NCBI RefSeq assembly: GCF_011634895.1
Contig: NZ_SIRR01000007.1
Location: 186,001 to 250,000 of the forward strand
Direction: 5' to 3'
DNA: 64,000 bases
From: Rheinheimera pleomorphica
GTDB lineage: Bacteria; Pseudomonadota; Gammaproteobacteria; Enterobacterales; Alteromonadaceae
Both the position numbers and the translations under genes were made by a program. The notes beneath the pieces were generated by a model. The model was given only the letters and a program-made list of their open reading frames with translations. It did not search any database and was not told where the DNA came from. Shown here in pieces: positions 16,527 to 28,504 of this stretch (its first letter is position 1; every line of letters begins with the position of its first letter).

Positions 16527-19043
16527 ATGATTCAACAGCACAATAAATTTAAACTTTTGAAAGCCTTAATGTTTGTCCCGCTTTTTCTGGCTTCGGTCGG
16601 TGTATTAGCCGTGCAGACAGAGAGGCCTCATACCATCGCAGATAGATTTAATATTCAAGGCAAATTAACGGGTACGATATACCCGGATCCTGATGGTACT
16701 GGACCGTTAAAATATCAGGCAGTACGAAACACTTATAATACCAATTCACAGCTTGTAAGAGTTGAGAAAGGCGAACTGGCAACATGGCAGAACGAGTCAG
16801 TGGCGCCTGCCAATTGGAGTTCTTTTACAATTGTTAGCTCAACCAACTATACGTATAACTCACGTGGCTTGGTTGATTCGATTGGCGTAAAAGATGCTTC
16901 CGGTAACATTACAAATTACACCCAATCAAACTATGACAGTTACGGGCGACTTAATTGCAAGGTAAGGCGATTAAACTCAGCAACCTTTGGCAATTTGTCT
17001 TACGATGCCTGCACACCAACCTACCATAGCCAATATGGCTATGACAGGGTTGAAAAATATGAATATGACAATATTGGCCAGATAAAAAAGGTGTATAAGG
17101 CTTACGGCACGTCACTGCAGCAAGTATATAAAGAAAACACCTATGATTCTGTTAACAAAGGTCTTTTAAGGTCTGTTACAGATGCTAATGGTAATACTAC
17201 AGAATTTGACTATGATGCTTACGCGCGGTTGGAATACGTGCATTATCCCGCTGGCGGTGGTTATAGCCAGTTTGACTATGACGACTACGGCAATATCAAC
17301 TGGGAACGTAAGCGAAGTGGTGCAATATTTACTTATGCATACGATAGAAATAACAGACTAATTAGTAAAACGCCAATTGGTAGTCAGCCGGTAGTCTATT
17401 CCTATGATTTTAGAGGCTTGCAGCTTAGCGCTAAATACAATTACTCAGGTGAAAGTATTGAAAACACTTTCGATGCTATCGGCAATTTAAAAACGACCAC
17501 CACGAAGATGGGGACCCCGCTTTCAAGTGCAATCACCAGAAAGCTAAGTTTTAATTATGATTTAAACAGCAATCTTTCCAGAATTACCTTTCCCGATAAT
17601 GTGTATTTCAACTATGCATTTGATGCTAATGATCGACAATTATCAATTACAAATAGTGCTGGTAGTCAGTTGCTCCGCTATACCTATGCAAATAATGGTA
17701 ACGTAAAAAGCATCAGCAGAAATAACGGTACAGGTGCCACTACCAGCTATTCGTATGGTGCTATAGGTCGGTTAGCTACGCAAAATACAAATTTTGCTGG
17801 CACGACGAATGATGTTACCTACAGCTACTCGTACAACCCTGTAAATCAGTTAACCAGTTTGGGCGTCAGTAACAACCTGTTCCGCCATGCGCAAACAGGA
17901 AGTCTATTGGGCAGCTACGTTTCAAATGATTTGAATCAGTATACTAACGTTGCTGGTAAGGCGTTAGATTATGACGACAACGGCAATTTAACAGCCGATG
18001 GCGTGCATACTACAACGTACGGTTATGATAATGAGAACCGCCTGCTTACCAGCGCAGGAACAAGTAAAAATGCCAGTTTTATCTACGATCCGCTTGGGCG
18101 CTTATATCAAGCAACGATAAACGGCGTGAAAAAGCAGTTTCTGTATCATGGTGACAAGCTGGTGGCGGAATATAACGCGTCAGGAGCGTTAACAGAGCGC
18201 TATGTGCATGGCTCAAATGTAGACGATCCATTGGTGCAGTTCTCTGGCACGGGAACTGCAATTACAGCGGCTACGTTTCTGCACTCAAATCATCAGGGCA
18301 GTATTGTTGCGCATAGCAACCACCTTGGCGCAATGACCCAAAAGCTAACCTATGATGCTTATGGTGTACCAGCCAGCAGTAACAATGGCCGGTTCCAATA
18401 CACCGGGCAACTAGCACTTAAAGAGCTAGGGCTGTATTACTACAAAGCACGGATTTATCAGCCAAAGTTAGGCCGCTTCTTGCAGACAGATCCAATAGGT
18501 TATGAAGACCAAATGAATCTTTATGCTTACGTACATAATGATCCAATCAATATGATCGACCCTAGTGGGGAATCTGCTAAAAAGAAACTCCTTCAACCTG
18601 CTATTAATACTTTAAGGTCATATGAGCAGCGGTTGATAAATAATGCCAAGGCTAGAGGAAGAAGAGCAGCATTAAAACAAGAGCGTCAATCCTTATTAGA
18701 GACAGGAGAGACAAGATCAAACTTGAGTAATGCGCGAGCTCAGGAACTAGCTACAACTGGTAAGCTTAAGAATATGCATGGACATCATGAGCCCTCGGTT
18801 AGCTCAGGAAATACGCTTGATGAAAAGATAGCTATCGCAGAAAACCCCGATAATATTACGTTTATGGAAGGCGCAGATCATATGGCCCTTCATGCAGAGC
18901 TAGGTGGAACGAATGTTCCAATTTCAGCAACAGTTGTCGGTGCACTTGCAACTGGGTTAGAGTTGCTTTCAGAAATTCCAGATCCAACATCAGTCATTTC
19001 AACAATGGGATGTGCCGAATTGGTATGTCCTAATAATTTGTAA
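16527..19043 (+). CDS. RHS-repeat polymorphic toxin with Sec signal and C-terminal GHH/HNH nuclease domain
   Basis: 838 residues. An N-terminal signal or anchor ([19 protein letters not shown]) is followed by some 20 YD repeats (YNSRGL, YDSYGRL, YDAYARL, YDPLGRL and similar). The RHS core-associated block follows ([20 protein letters not shown] ... [11 protein letters not shown]), ending at IDPSGE near residue 680. That is the usual junction where RHS proteins auto-cleave. The last ~155 residues differ and carry a candidate nuclease: [10 protein letters not shown] (H751-H754), PDNITF (N776) and ADHMALH (H785, H789), in the order H...N...H of the GHH branch of HNH/EndoVII toxins. A 40-residue tail ends the protein. 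The gene is followed after 13 bases by a SUKH immunity gene. No PAAR, VgrG or type VI genes are nearby, so Sec export and surface display are inferred. Confidence 0.85.
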   Translation: MIQQHNKFKLLKALMFVPLFLASVGVLAVQTERPHTIADRFNIQGKLTGTIYPDPDGTGPLKYQAVRNTYNTNSQLVRVEKGELATWQNESVAPANWSSFTIVSSTNYTYNSRGLVDSIGVKDASGNITNYTQSNYDSYGRLNCKVRRLNSATFGNLSYDACTPTYHSQYGYDRVEKYEYDNIGQIKKVYKAYGTSLQQVYKENTYDSVNKGLLRSVTDANGNTTEFDYDAYARLEYVHYPAGGGYSQFDYDDYGNINWERKRSGAIFTYAYDRNNRLISKTPIGSQPVVYSYDFRGLQLSAKYNYSGESIENTFDAIGNLKTTTTKMGTPLSSAITRKLSFNYDLNSNLSRITFPDNVYFNYAFDANDRQLSITNSAGSQLLRYTYANNGNVKSISRNNGTGATTSYSYGAIGRLATQNTNFAGTTNDVTYSYSYNPVNQLTSLGVSNNLFRHAQTGSLLGSYVSNDLNQYTNVAGKALDYDDNGNLTADGVHTTTYGYDNENRLLTSAGTSKNASFIYDPLGRLYQATINGVKKQFLYHGDKLVAEYNASGALTERYVHGSNVDDPLVQFSGTGTAITAATFLHSNHQGSIVAHSNHLGAMTQKLTYDAYGVPASSNNGRFQYTGQLALKELGLYYYKARIYQPKLGRFLQTDPIGYEDQMNLYAYVHNDPINMIDPSGESAKKKLLQPAINTLRSYEQRLINNAKARGRRAALKQERQSLLETGETRSNLSNARAQELATTGKLKNMHGHHEPSVSSGNTLDEKIAIAENPDNITFMEGADHMALHAELGGTNVPISATVVGALATGLELLSEIPDPTSVISTMGCAELVCPNNL

Positions 19044-19056
19044 TAGAAAGAATTTT

Positions 19057-19623
19057 ATGAATAAGAATGAGTTTGATGAAAAAGTTTTACGAAGAATGAA
19101 TGCTTGGGCTACGTCAAATGATTTAATCAATGATGCTGGGACCAGACTTATTGGCCATCGTCCAGAAATTGCTCCGAAAGCATTCCTAAATGTTATTTAC
19201 TCCCCATTAAGTGAAACTGATATAAGAGAATTTGAATCTAGAGTTCAGCTAAGTATCCCAAAGCAATATAGAGCTTTTCTGGGCATAGCGAATGGTCTCA
19301 TTTGTTATTCAGGGAGTCTAAAGGTTTTGGGGTACATTCCTAAAGATAGGAAACATGACTCTCATGTTCACAACTATCCTTCTGATGCATACATCCCAAA
19401 CTGGTCGGCAAGACTTAAAGGACTGCGAGATGAAGATTTTATTGTTGGCTTCTATAAAGAGGACGGATCTTACGCTTTAGTAAATGGTGAAGGAACGGTC
19501 GAACGTGTTAGCGTTAAAGGTGATGGAAAAATTATATTTCAATGGGAAAATTTCGATTCGTGGCTGTCTGAGGAAATATTGAGGCTTGATAAGCTGTTCA
19601 GGTCTAAAATATTAACGAGCTAA
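19057..19623 (+). CDS. SMI1/KNR4 (SUKH) family immunity protein
   Basis: 188 residues from ATG 19057, preceded by a purine-rich AGAAAGAA. SUKH-type features are LSETDIREFESRVQLSIPKQYRAFL (written here in pieces: LSETDIREFESR, SIPKQYRAFLGIANGL), a central beta region and a C-terminal ENFDSWL. SUKH proteins are common immunity partners of bacterial nuclease toxins. The position 13 bases after the RHS nuclease gene makes it the cognate antidote by inference. No signal peptide, so cytoplasmic, where it could neutralise the nuclease. Base composition matches the AT-richer island. The frame is open 15 codons upstream into the toxin gene; that start is less likely. Confidence 0.85.
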   Translation: MNKNEFDEKVLRRMNAWATSNDLINDAGTRLIGHRPEIAPKAFLNVIYSPLSETDIREFESRVQLSIPKQYRAFLGIANGLICYSGSLKVLGYIPKDRKHDSHVHNYPSDAYIPNWSARLKGLRDEDFIVGFYKEDGSYALVNGEGTVERVSVKGDGKIIFQWENFDSWLSEEILRLDKLFRSKILTS

Positions 19624-19644
19624 TAAATATAACTTAGATACAAT

Positions 19645-19666
19645 GCCCCCGCTTTTGCGGGGCTTT
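19645..19666. terminator. Terminator between the RHS island and hemB (possibly bidirectional)
   Basis: Stem CCCCGC-TTTT-GCGGGG (19647-19662) followed by CTTTGTGTTT on the plus strand. It lies between the end of the immunity gene (19623) and the convergent hemB stop (19672). The T tail is better on the plus strand. It marks the right edge of the island. Confidence 0.75.
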
Positions 19667-19671
19667 GTGTT

Positions 19672-21404
<1,733 letters not shown>

Positions 21405-21412
<8 letters not shown>

Positions 21413-22220
21413 TGGCCGCGTTTCCTGAGCCGCTTAACGGTGGCAGGGCGAACAGGCGACGGCTGTTCGCCAGCGTTTGCGCGGCTAAAGTGGTAATATC
21501 TGTTGCGGTTAAGCCAGCAACGACATGGGCTATCGCGGGCAAAAATGCCGGTTCATTGCGGCGGTTTTTCGGTTTAGCTTGCAAGGTTCTTGGCAGCAAA
21601 TAGGGCGCGTCGGTTTCCAGCAATAATCTGTCAGCCGGTATATAACGCAGTGCCTGTTGCAAGGCCTGACCGCGGCGCTCATCGCATACCCAGCCAGTGA
21701 TGCCTATGTACAGGCCCAGGTCCAGATAAGCTTGCAACTGCTGTAAGTCACCGGTAAAGCAATGCGCTACGCCCAGGTTTACCTGTTGCTCTTTTAACAT
21801 CGCCAGTTGGGTATCAAAGGCATCGCGCTCATGCAAATACAGCGGTTTGGCTGCGGCTTTGGCCAGCTGTAGCTGCTCGGCAAATATTTGCTGCTGAACC
21901 GGCCGGGGCGAGAAGTCGCGATTAAAATCCAGACCACACTCGCCTGCGGCTACCACTTCAGGCTGTGATAACAGTTGCTGTAGCTGTTGCTGCCATCCCG
22001 CCGCGGCAGAAGCGGCTTGATGGGGGTGTATGCCTGCGGTGGTAAAGCAACCAGCATGCTGCTGGCAAAATGCGATATTTTGCCGGCTCTCTGCCAAATC
22101 GCTGCCTATAAGGATCAAGTCACTGACACCCGCATAGGCAGCCCGTTGCACTACAGCCGCTCTGTCTGCTTCAAACTGTGCACTAAACAGATTAACGCCG
22201 ATGTCACACCACTGCGCCAT
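21405..22220 (-). CDS. tatD: TatD-family metal-dependent deoxyribonuclease
   Basis: TIM-barrel metallohydrolase of 271 residues. The N-terminal motif is CDIGVNLFSAQFE instead of the HCHL-like HxH. Other conserved blocks are TAGIHPHQA, GECGLDFNRDFSP, LYLHERDAF, AHCFTGD and LLLETDAPYLLPR. E. coli TatD is a 3'-5' exonuclease not needed for twin-arginine transport. The DIGVN N terminus, lacking the first two histidines, is the form typical of TatD itself. It is downstream of tatABC, separated by one small gene of unknown function, and overlaps the next gene by eight bases. Confidence 0.93.
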
Positions 22221-22221
22221 A

Positions 22222-22716
22222 TTACTGCTCGCGGCGAATTCGGATAGTGCGGTTATTATTGTCGTTGGCCAACAGAAACGAGTTTAATGCACCGCGCTTA
22301 ATACGGTGCTGCTGTCCTTCTTTGATGCTGTAATAATCGGTACCAATTTGGCGCCAGCGCTGGCCATTGTCAAACTCAACAATCAGTTCTTTACGTGGAC
22401 TATAGCTGACCGATTTTACCATTACATCCAGCTCTTCCGTGCTGTTATCTATATTTTGCTTGTGTTCCATACCAAAAGCATCCGCTGGTTTAGCGGGGGC
22501 GGCTGCTTTAGCCTGTGCAGCAGCTTGTGCCGGCAATGTTCGCGCGGGGCTAGTGTTTGCCTGACCAAGTTCAGTTTGGATGCTGTCGTAGCATGTCAGG
22601 CGGCGCAGCGCGTTTTGTTCAGCCCGACATAGTTCGAGCGCTTGTTCCGGCGGTATGCTGCTGGCGCTCAATGGTAAGCTGAGCAGGGCAATTGCGACGG
22701 CGACTAGATTCTTCAT
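22222..22716 (-). CDS. Small exported protein of unknown function in the tat operon
   Basis: 164 residues with a signal peptide ([20 protein letters not shown]). The mature N terminus has two cysteines in [20 protein letters not shown], a pattern seen in several small periplasmic proteins of this bacterial group, probably forming a disulfide. An Ala/Pro/Lys-rich linker follows. The C-terminal domain ([35 protein letters not shown]) looks like a small beta-barrel. I do not recognise a named family. It overlaps the tatC stop by four bases and lies one base from tatD, so it is co-expressed with the Tat translocase. Nothing in the sequence says whether it acts on Tat. Confidence 0.75.
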   Translation of the reverse strand: MKNLVAVAIALLSLPLSASSIPPEQALELCRAEQNALRRLTCYDSIQTELGQANTSPARTLPAQAAAQAKAAAPAKPADAFGMEHKQNIDNSTEELDVMVKSVSYSPRKELIVEFDNGQRWRQIGTDYYSIKEGQQHRIKRGALNSFLLANDNNNRTIRIRREQ

Positions 22717-23471
22717 AACTGTTCTTCCTGTTTTTCTGTTTCTTCTGACGGTCGGGGCTGGTAAAAGCGGCTAAGGGCCAGGCCAAGCTCAAACAGTAGC
22801 CACATCGGCACCGCGAGCAAGGTTTGCGACAGCACATCGGGCGGAGTTAGCAGCATACCGAGAACAAAGGCCCCCACAATAATGTAAGGCCGTTTTTCGG
22901 CCAGAGCATCGCGGGTGCTGACGCCAGTCCAGACCATTAACAAAATGGCGATCGGGATTTCAAAGGATAAGCCAAAGGCGAAAAACAGCTTCAGCACAAA
23001 ATCCAGGTAATTGCTGATATCGGTGGCCACAGTGACGCCTTCAGGCGCAACGCTGGTAAAAAAGCCAAAAATAATCGGAAACACCACAAAATAGGCAAAG
23101 GCAATGCCGCTGTAAAATAACAGTGTGCTGCTGATAACCAAGGGGGCCATCAGCTTTTTTTCCCGACTGTACAGGGCGGGAGCAATAAACTGCCAGACCT
23201 GCAGCAAAATATACGGAATAGCCAGGCAGATGGCGACGATAAAGGTTAACTTAAACGGCGCAAAAAAAGGCGCGGCTACGTCGGTTGCTATCATGCTGCT
23301 ATTCTGCGGCAGTACGGCAATCAGCGGCTTGGCCAGCAAATGATAAATATCCTGTGCAAAGGCTGCCAGCGCAGCAAACACCAGGATCACGGCAATAACG
23401 CAGCGCAGCAGGCGGTTGCGTAGTTCAACTAAATGGCCAAGCAGGCTGTCGGGGTTAGCGTTCAGGCTCAT
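22713..23471 (-). CDS. tatC: Sec-independent protein translocase TatC
   Basis: Integral membrane receptor of the twin-arginine translocase, recognising RR signal peptides of folded substrates. 252 residues with six predicted membrane helices. The family blocks are [16 protein letters not shown] near the N terminus, [27 protein letters not shown] and [11 protein letters not shown]. The start lies 17 bases inside tatB, so the pair is translationally coupled. The C-terminal tail is cytoplasmic and Glu/Gln-rich. Confidence 0.97.
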   Translation of the reverse strand: MSLNANPDSLLGHLVELRNRLLRCVIAVILVFAALAAFAQDIYHLLAKPLIAVLPQNSSMIATDVAAPFFAPFKLTFIVAICLAIPYILLQVWQFIAPALYSREKKLMAPLVISSTLLFYSGIAFAYFVVFPIIFGFFTSVAPEGVTVATDISNYLDFVLKLFFAFGLSFEIPIAILLMVWTGVSTRDALAEKRPYIIVGAFVLGMLLTPPDVLSQTLLAVPMWLLFELGLALSRFYQPRPSEETEKQEEQL

Positions 23472-23775
23472 GCTTCTGATCTTTTGTGGTTGTACTGACA
23501 GGGGTATTCACCTCTGCGGCGGCCTGCTTTAACTCGGCCAGGGCGGCTTGCTCCTGCTCGGTCAGGTTTAGCAGACCTTTGGCTTCGGCATCTTTGAGTT
23601 TTTGGTGCAGTTCATGGGTACGCAAGTCGTTGTTCAACTCGGCCTGCATTTGCTGGCCAAATTGCTTTATGCTGCGTACCGTTTTGTGCACCGAGCGAAT
23701 AGCGCCGGGCAGCCGTTCCGGCCCCAGCACCAGCAGAGCCACCACACCGATAACGACCAGTTCCCAAAAGCCCAT
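23455..23775 (-). CDS. tatB: Sec-independent protein translocase TatB
   Basis: 106 residues: one N-terminal membrane helix ([21 protein letters not shown], split here as [15 protein letters not shown] and GPERLP), then an amphipathic helix and a charged, partly coiled C-terminal tail. The GPERLP hinge is diagnostic for TatB. It forms the receptor complex with TatC. It starts at the base next to the tatA stop and overlaps tatC by 17 bases. Confidence 0.95.
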   Translation of the reverse strand: MGFWELVVIGVVALLVLGPERLPGAIRSVHKTVRSIKQFGQQMQAELNNDLRTHELHQKLKDAEAKGLLNLTEQEQAALAELKQAAAEVNTPVSTTTKDQKHEPER

Positions 23776-24027
23776 TTACACTTTATCTTTATCAGTGTGG
23801 CTGGTTTGCTTGCTGCTGTCGGTGTCGGCCTTTGCTTTTTCGTTCAGCTGCTGCGCTGGCGGCTGCTCAGGTTCGTCGTCATTCGGTGCATCTTTGATTG
23901 AATTACGAAAGCCTTTTACGGCTGAGCCGAGATCAGAGCCGATACCGCGCAATTTTTTAGTGCCAAACAGCAACACAATAATCGCCAACACAATAAGTAA
24001 CTGCCAAATACTAATATTGCCAAACAT
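23776..24027 (-). CDS. tatA: Sec-independent protein translocase TatA
   Basis: 83 residues: membrane helix ([17 protein letters not shown]), [14 protein letters not shown] hinge and amphipathic helix ([11 protein letters not shown]), then an acidic, Gln/Lys-rich tail. TatA polymerises to form the passage for folded proteins. It is the first of tatA-tatB-tatC. The 70-base gap to ubiB upstream may hold its own promoter. Confidence 0.96.
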   Translation of the reverse strand: MFGNISIWQLLIVLAIIVLLFGTKKLRGIGSDLGSAVKGFRNSIKDAPNDDEPEQPPAQQLNEKAKADTDSSKQTSHTDKDKV

Positions 24028-24098
24028 AGTTTTTCCTCTGGTTTACTGCCGCTTACAGCGGGATGGCGGCAGTATATGTCGTTGTTGTGACAAAGTTA

Positions 24099-25727
24099 TT
24101 ATCGCAATAGTGCTTTAGCCGCGAAAGCCGCGCTGACGGCCAGCAATATCGCTGCCGGCAGCGCACTGCCAAAACTGAACACTATACTAGCACTGATCAG
24201 GCTGGCGGCGGCAAAGGTAGCCGCAACTATTTGTGCTTTGGCCTTATGCTGTTGCTGCGCCAGTTGTTGCAGCTGCAACAGTAGCTGACGCTGTTGTTTC
24301 GGCCCCTGCTCCAGATACTGATGCAACAGGTTCGGCATTTGTGGCAACTTTTCTGCCCAGAACGGCAGGTTTTCTTTTACCTGACGCCATACTGCCGGTA
24401 AGCCGACCTGTTGTTTAACCCAATTTTCTAAAAAGGGTTTAGCGGTTTTCCATAAATCCAGCTGCGGGTACAGCTGGCGACCCAGGCCTTCTATGTACAG
24501 CAGGGTTTTCTGCAGTAACACCAGTTGTGGCTGTACCTGCATATCAAAGCGGCGCGCGGTGTTAAACAGGTTTAGCAGCACGTTACCAAAAGAGATTTCG
24601 GCCAGCGGCTTTTGGAAAATCGGCTCGCAGACGGTGCGAATGGCACTTTCAAATTCTTCTACTTTGGTATCGGCGGGCACCCAGCCAGAATCGACATGTA
24701 ATTGGGCGACCTTTTTATAGTCACGGTTAAAAAAGGCAACAAAGTTTTCCGCCAAATAGCGTTTGTCTTCAGCATTCAGCGTGCCGACAATGCCGCAGTC
24801 AATGCCGATATATTTCGGATTCGCCGGTGTTTCACGGCTAACAAAAATATTACCCGGGTGCATATCAGCATGGAAGAAACTGTCGCGGAACACCTGAGTA
24901 AAGAACACTTCCACGCCACGTTTTGCCAGCAACTCCATATCGGTGCCTTGTTGTTGCAAGGCACCGATATCCGACACCGGGATGCCGTAAATGCGTTCCA
25001 TCACCATCACATTAGCGCGGCTGTAATCGCTATACACAAAGGGGATATACAGCGAGTCTGAGCCATCAAAGTTGCGCCTTAGCTGAATAGCGTTGGCCGC
25101 TTCGCGCTGTAGGTCTAGCTCATCGAGAATGGTTTTGCGGTACTCAGACACCACTTCGCGCGGGCGTAACCGTTTGCCATCCGGTAAAAAGCGTGCGGCG
25201 GCGTCGGCCAGGGTATCCATCAGGGCTAAATCTGCCATAATTTGCTGTTTAATATCCGGCCTGATGACTTTAACCACCACATCGGCCATAGCGCCATCGG
25301 CAAGTTGCAACTGCGCCGTATGCACCTGGGCTATCGACGCAGACGCCAGAGGGGTTTGGTTAAACTGATGGAATAATTCTGCAATGTTGTTCAGCTCCAG
25401 CGCTTGTTCTATCAGCTGCTGTGCCCTGGCACCGTCAAACGGCGGCACTTTATCTTGCAATTTGGCCAGCTCATCGGCCAGATGGGCCGGGAAAAGATCA
25501 CGCCGGGTGGACAGCATCTGGCCAAACTTCACCCACACCGGCCCCAGGCTTTGCAGGGCTAAACGCAGCCGCACACCCACTGGCTCATCCGGGTAACGGT
25601 TACGTAGCCAAAACAGGCTGCGGCGCAGTAAACGGGCATACCAGGGTTGCCATTGTGGCGGGATCAGCTCGTCCAGGCCGAATTGGAGCAGGGTTTTTTG
25701 GATCTGATAAAAACGGCTGATACGCAC
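24099..25727 (-). CDS. ubiB: Ubiquinone biosynthesis regulatory ATPase/kinase-like protein UbiB
   Basis: ABC1/ADCK-family protein required for ubiquinone synthesis. 542 residues. The KxGQ motif ([17 protein letters not shown]), the Ala-rich P-loop replacement ([15 protein letters not shown]), and kinase-like [18 protein letters not shown] and GIDCGIVG are visible. Two hydrophobic C-terminal helices (about residues 495-540) anchor it in the inner membrane. The start overlaps the ubiJ stop by one base. ubiE-ubiJ-ubiB followed by tat is the order also found in E. coli. Confidence 0.96.
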   Translation of the reverse strand: MRISRFYQIQKTLLQFGLDELIPPQWQPWYARLLRRSLFWLRNRYPDEPVGVRLRLALQSLGPVWVKFGQMLSTRRDLFPAHLADELAKLQDKVPPFDGARAQQLIEQALELNNIAELFHQFNQTPLASASIAQVHTAQLQLADGAMADVVVKVIRPDIKQQIMADLALMDTLADAAARFLPDGKRLRPREVVSEYRKTILDELDLQREAANAIQLRRNFDGSDSLYIPFVYSDYSRANVMVMERIYGIPVSDIGALQQQGTDMELLAKRGVEVFFTQVFRDSFFHADMHPGNIFVSRETPANPKYIGIDCGIVGTLNAEDKRYLAENFVAFFNRDYKKVAQLHVDSGWVPADTKVEEFESAIRTVCEPIFQKPLAEISFGNVLLNLFNTARRFDMQVQPQLVLLQKTLLYIEGLGRQLYPQLDLWKTAKPFLENWVKQQVGLPAVWRQVKENLPFWAEKLPQMPNLLHQYLEQGPKQQRQLLLQLQQLAQQQHKAKAQIVAATFAAASLISASIVFSFGSALPAAILLAVSAAFAAKALLR

Positions 25728-26335
25728 TAGAGCTCCTGGACGGCGAGAAGTTGTTGCTGAAACACATCGACCTGTGCGGCCAGCTCGCTGACAGCCTGAC
25801 TAAATAACGCCATTTCGGTTTTGCCCGGGCTGAGCTTCAGCTCGTCTTGTGCCAGTTCGGTGGTCATCTGCTGCAGGGCCTGGCCTTTAGCGCTGAGATA
25901 CTGCTGCAGTTGTGCCAGGCTGTGCCCGACTTTATGCGCCCCGGCATCGCCAATATAACGCGATAAACTTTGTTGCCAGTCTGGGTCTAACTGCTGAAAA
26001 AAACCGCTGTACTGCTGCGCCACCTGAATATCGCCATCAATTTGCAGCGCGTCGGCTTTAATCAGTCGGGTAAGCTGGCTGGGATCGCGTAGCAGGCGCA
26101 AGCTGGCCATATCCGTTTGAATGGCACAATCTACCGGTTCGTCGTGTTGGTTGAATAAGATGCTGTCGCTGGTCGCGCTAAGTACCAGCGTTATTGGCCA
26201 CTCTTTTAACCGGAATGACAACTGCTTACCGGCCAGGCGCGCTAATCTGGGCCGGGCGTCCGGGTCCATCGTTATTAGCCGGGCTATCGCCTTTTCGGCT
26301 GCAGCACACAGCAACTGAGGCAATAACGGTAGCAT
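25727..26335 (-). CDS. ubiJ: Ubiquinone biosynthesis accessory factor UbiJ (SCP2 domain)
   Basis: 202 residues with an N-terminal SCP2-like lipid-binding domain (approximately 15-110) and a C-terminal coiled-coil ([20 protein letters not shown] region). UbiJ binds ubiquinone intermediates and organises the soluble Ubi complex with UbiK. It overlaps ubiB by one base and its start shares base 26335 with the end of ubiE. Identification rests on the domain plus this position between ubiE and ubiB. Confidence 0.92.
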   Translation of the reverse strand: MLPLLPQLLCAAAEKAIARLITMDPDARPRLARLAGKQLSFRLKEWPITLVLSATSDSILFNQHDEPVDCAIQTDMASLRLLRDPSQLTRLIKADALQIDGDIQVAQQYSGFFQQLDPDWQQSLSRYIGDAGAHKVGHSLAQLQQYLSAKGQALQQMTTELAQDELKLSPGKTEMALFSQAVSELAAQVDVFQQQLLAVQEL

Positions 26336-27087
26336 CAGAACTTGTAACCCCGATGCAGCGCGACGATACCACCGGTCAGGTTATGGTAGCTAACCTCGGC
26401 AAAACCGGCATCCTGCATCATGGCTTTTAAGGTGTCCTGATCCGGATGCATACGAATAGACTCGGCCAGATATTGATAGCTTTCTTTGTCATTGGCGACT
26501 AACTGGCCCATCGCCGGTAACAATTTAAACGAGTACAGATCATAGACTTTACTCAGCCACTCCTGCTCGGGTTTGGAAAACTCCAATACCAGCAGCCGGC
26601 CACCGGGTTTTAGCACGCGGAACATCGAGCGCAGCGCAGCGTCTTTATCGGTCACATTACGCAGGCCAAACCCTATGCTGATAATATCAAAACTGTTGTC
26701 GGCAAAGGGCAGAGCTTCGGCATTGGCCTGCACATAATCAATATTGTTTACCAGCCCAAGATCACGCAGCTTATCACGGCCTACCTTTAACATAGACGCA
26801 TTGATATCGGCCAGCACCACTTTACCGGTCGGGCCTACCCGCTTTGAAAACAGCGCGCTAATGTCGCCGGTGCCGCCAGCTAGGTCCAGCACCTGCTGGC
26901 CGGGACGCACACCACTGCAATCCAGGGTAAAACGTTTCCATAAACGGTGAATACCCAGCGACATCAAATCGTTCATCAGGTCGTATTTGGCCGCCACGGA
27001 GTGAAACACATTGGCCACCAGTGATACCTTCTGCTCGGCGGCGACGGTTTTGTAGCCAAAATGGGTGGTTGAATTCTGATCGGTCAT
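26335..27087 (-). CDS. ubiE: Ubiquinone/menaquinone C-methyltransferase
   Basis: SAM-dependent C-methyltransferase acting on the benzoquinol (and demethylmenaquinol, if present) ring. About 250 residues from ATG 27087. Class I methyltransferase motifs are [15 protein letters not shown] (motif I) and [19 protein letters not shown]. The UbiE signatures are [20 protein letters not shown] and [16 protein letters not shown], with the C-terminal [14 protein letters not shown]. The frame runs 20 codons further upstream, but [15 protein letters not shown] matches the family N terminus. Confidence 0.97.
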   Translation of the reverse strand: MTDQNSTTHFGYKTVAAEQKVSLVANVFHSVAAKYDLMNDLMSLGIHRLWKRFTLDCSGVRPGQQVLDLAGGTGDISALFSKRVGPTGKVVLADINASMLKVGRDKLRDLGLVNNIDYVQANAEALPFADNSFDIISIGFGLRNVTDKDAALRSMFRVLKPGGRLLVLEFSKPEQEWLSKVYDLYSFKLLPAMGQLVANDKESYQYLAESIRMHPDQDTLKAMMQDAGFAEVSYHNLTGGIVALHRGYKF

Positions 27088-27186
27088 GCTGCGGGCCTGT
27101 AGGCTGATAAATGCGGCTAGTGTAAAAGATAACAGCGCAGAGGCCAACTTATCTGTTGGCTTTTTGCACCGGTTTTAAGCTGGCTG

Positions 27187-28215
27187 TCAGCTTGCCAGCA
27201 TCGCTTCATTTGCCACCTGATTGCGGCCGCGTTGTTTGGCCAGCAATAGCACTGCCGCAGTACGACCAAGGAACTGGTACCAGTTTTCACTGTGTTGGTA
27301 CAAAGATACCCCCAGCGAAATGGTGACTTTGGGCAGGGTTTTCTTACTGCGTGAGGACACAAAACGCAGTTTTTCGACGCCGCGGCGTACTTGCTCGGCA
27401 ATTTCGCTGGCACTGCGTAGGTCAACATCGGGCAGCAGGATCAAAAATTCTTCCCCGCCGGAACGTACCGGTAAACCGCTGCTTTGCACATAGCTACTGA
27501 TTTTACGCGCGACTTTCGCCAGAATCACATCGCCAATGGCACTGCCGTAATCCTGATTAAAGCGGCTGAAATGGTCCAGATTAACAGCGATCGCCGCGAC
27601 ACGGCGCTGTGGTTGCTCACTAAACCAGACATCCAGTTGATTTTGCATGGCCAGACGGTTGTACAAGCCGGTTAGCGGATCGAGTAATCGTTGTTGCTTT
27701 AACTGCTCTAATTCATGGCGCAACTGATGGCTTTGTTGATTGGCCAGCAGTAATTGTTGTTGCATTTGTTGCTGGCTCAGGCGGAACTCGCGGGTGGCCT
27801 GCTGCAGTTGTGCCACAGTGGTATTGATTTTTGTATCCGGGCTTGGGTGCTGCTGCAGCTGCAAGATACCCGTATCCAATTGCTGCAAATAGTCATCCAG
27901 TTGTTCGGCTGCAACGTCGGTATAAGCTGCAACCCGGCTGACCATGCCGGTGGCGTCTTGCAAAAGTTGTTCTTGTTTGGGATTGTCGCGGGTTAAAAAA
28001 CGGCTGTATAAGTCGGCCATGACAAAATCGTCAAGCGGCGCTTGCGCTGTCAGCTTTTGCTCGATGATATGACACAGTTGCTCGTTCTGACCGCTAATAT
28101 ACTCATAACATACGGCGTAGTTTACCGGATGTGCCGCAAGCTTGATGCGTTGTAAGAATATCTTAACCTGAGCTGCTTTCTCACTGGCTTGCTGTAGTGA
28201 ATCCTGATACTTCAT
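27187..28215 (-). CDS. GGDEF-domain protein (putative diguanylate cyclase with altered residues)
   Basis: About 342 residues from ATG 28213-28215. An N-terminal helical region without membrane segments includes a long Gln-rich coiled-coil (roughly 130-178). A GGDEF domain then starts at LLDPLTGLYNRLAMQ. The signature loop is GGEEF (253-257). Two usual features differ: the metal-binding D in the DxD of the first strand is Asn (VNLDHF), and the usual IND..GH..GD reads FNQDYGSAIGD. There is no RxxD inhibition site. It may be a weak cyclase, a variant or a c-di-GMP/GTP-sensing domain. It lies 40 bases upstream of the ubiE region's extended frame and is probably a separate unit. Confidence 0.82.
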   Translation of the reverse strand: MKYQDSLQQASEKAAQVKIFLQRIKLAAHPVNYAVCYEYISGQNEQLCHIIEQKLTAQAPLDDFVMADLYSRFLTRDNPKQEQLLQDATGMVSRVAAYTDVAAEQLDDYLQQLDTGILQLQQHPSPDTKINTTVAQLQQATREFRLSQQQMQQQLLLANQQSHQLRHELEQLKQQRLLDPLTGLYNRLAMQNQLDVWFSEQPQRRVAAIAVNLDHFSRFNQDYGSAIGDVILAKVARKISSYVQSSGLPVRSGGEEFLILLPDVDLRSASEIAEQVRRGVEKLRFVSSRSKKTLPKVTISLGVSLYQHSENWYQFLGRTAAVLLLAKQRGRNQVANEAMLAS

Positions 28216-28504
28216 AAGATCACATAAAACTCCGCTTGTTAACACGGCGGTGCAGGCACCAGCCAGATGTAAACGTATAAACTACTGCTGCCATAGTACG
28301 CGAATATTCAATACTGGCAACAGCTCTGTGAGCCAGGGCTGTCAGCTGAAGAAAATAACATCAGCTTGCTGGATTTCTCTGCAACCCGACAGGCGATAAC
28401 CGCAATAAAATAAGATTAAAAGCGGTTCGCCGTCGTCCAACGGCCTGTTTTCTGTTGGCAAAGCAGTTACAATCGAGGGATCTATTTTATTGGGAATCAT
28501 CACC
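28216..28504. other. Divergent intergenic region without recognised gene
   Basis: Roughly 290 bases between the leftward GGDEF gene and the rightward DUF885 gene. It must hold the promoters of both. I see no clear operator, RNA gene or repeat in it. Confidence 0.4.

Noticed and set aside
14188-19623. RHS locus as a type VI secretion effector
   Set aside because: No PAAR motif, VgrG, Hcp or adaptor gene is present and the proteins carry Sec signals; type VI delivery is not supported here.
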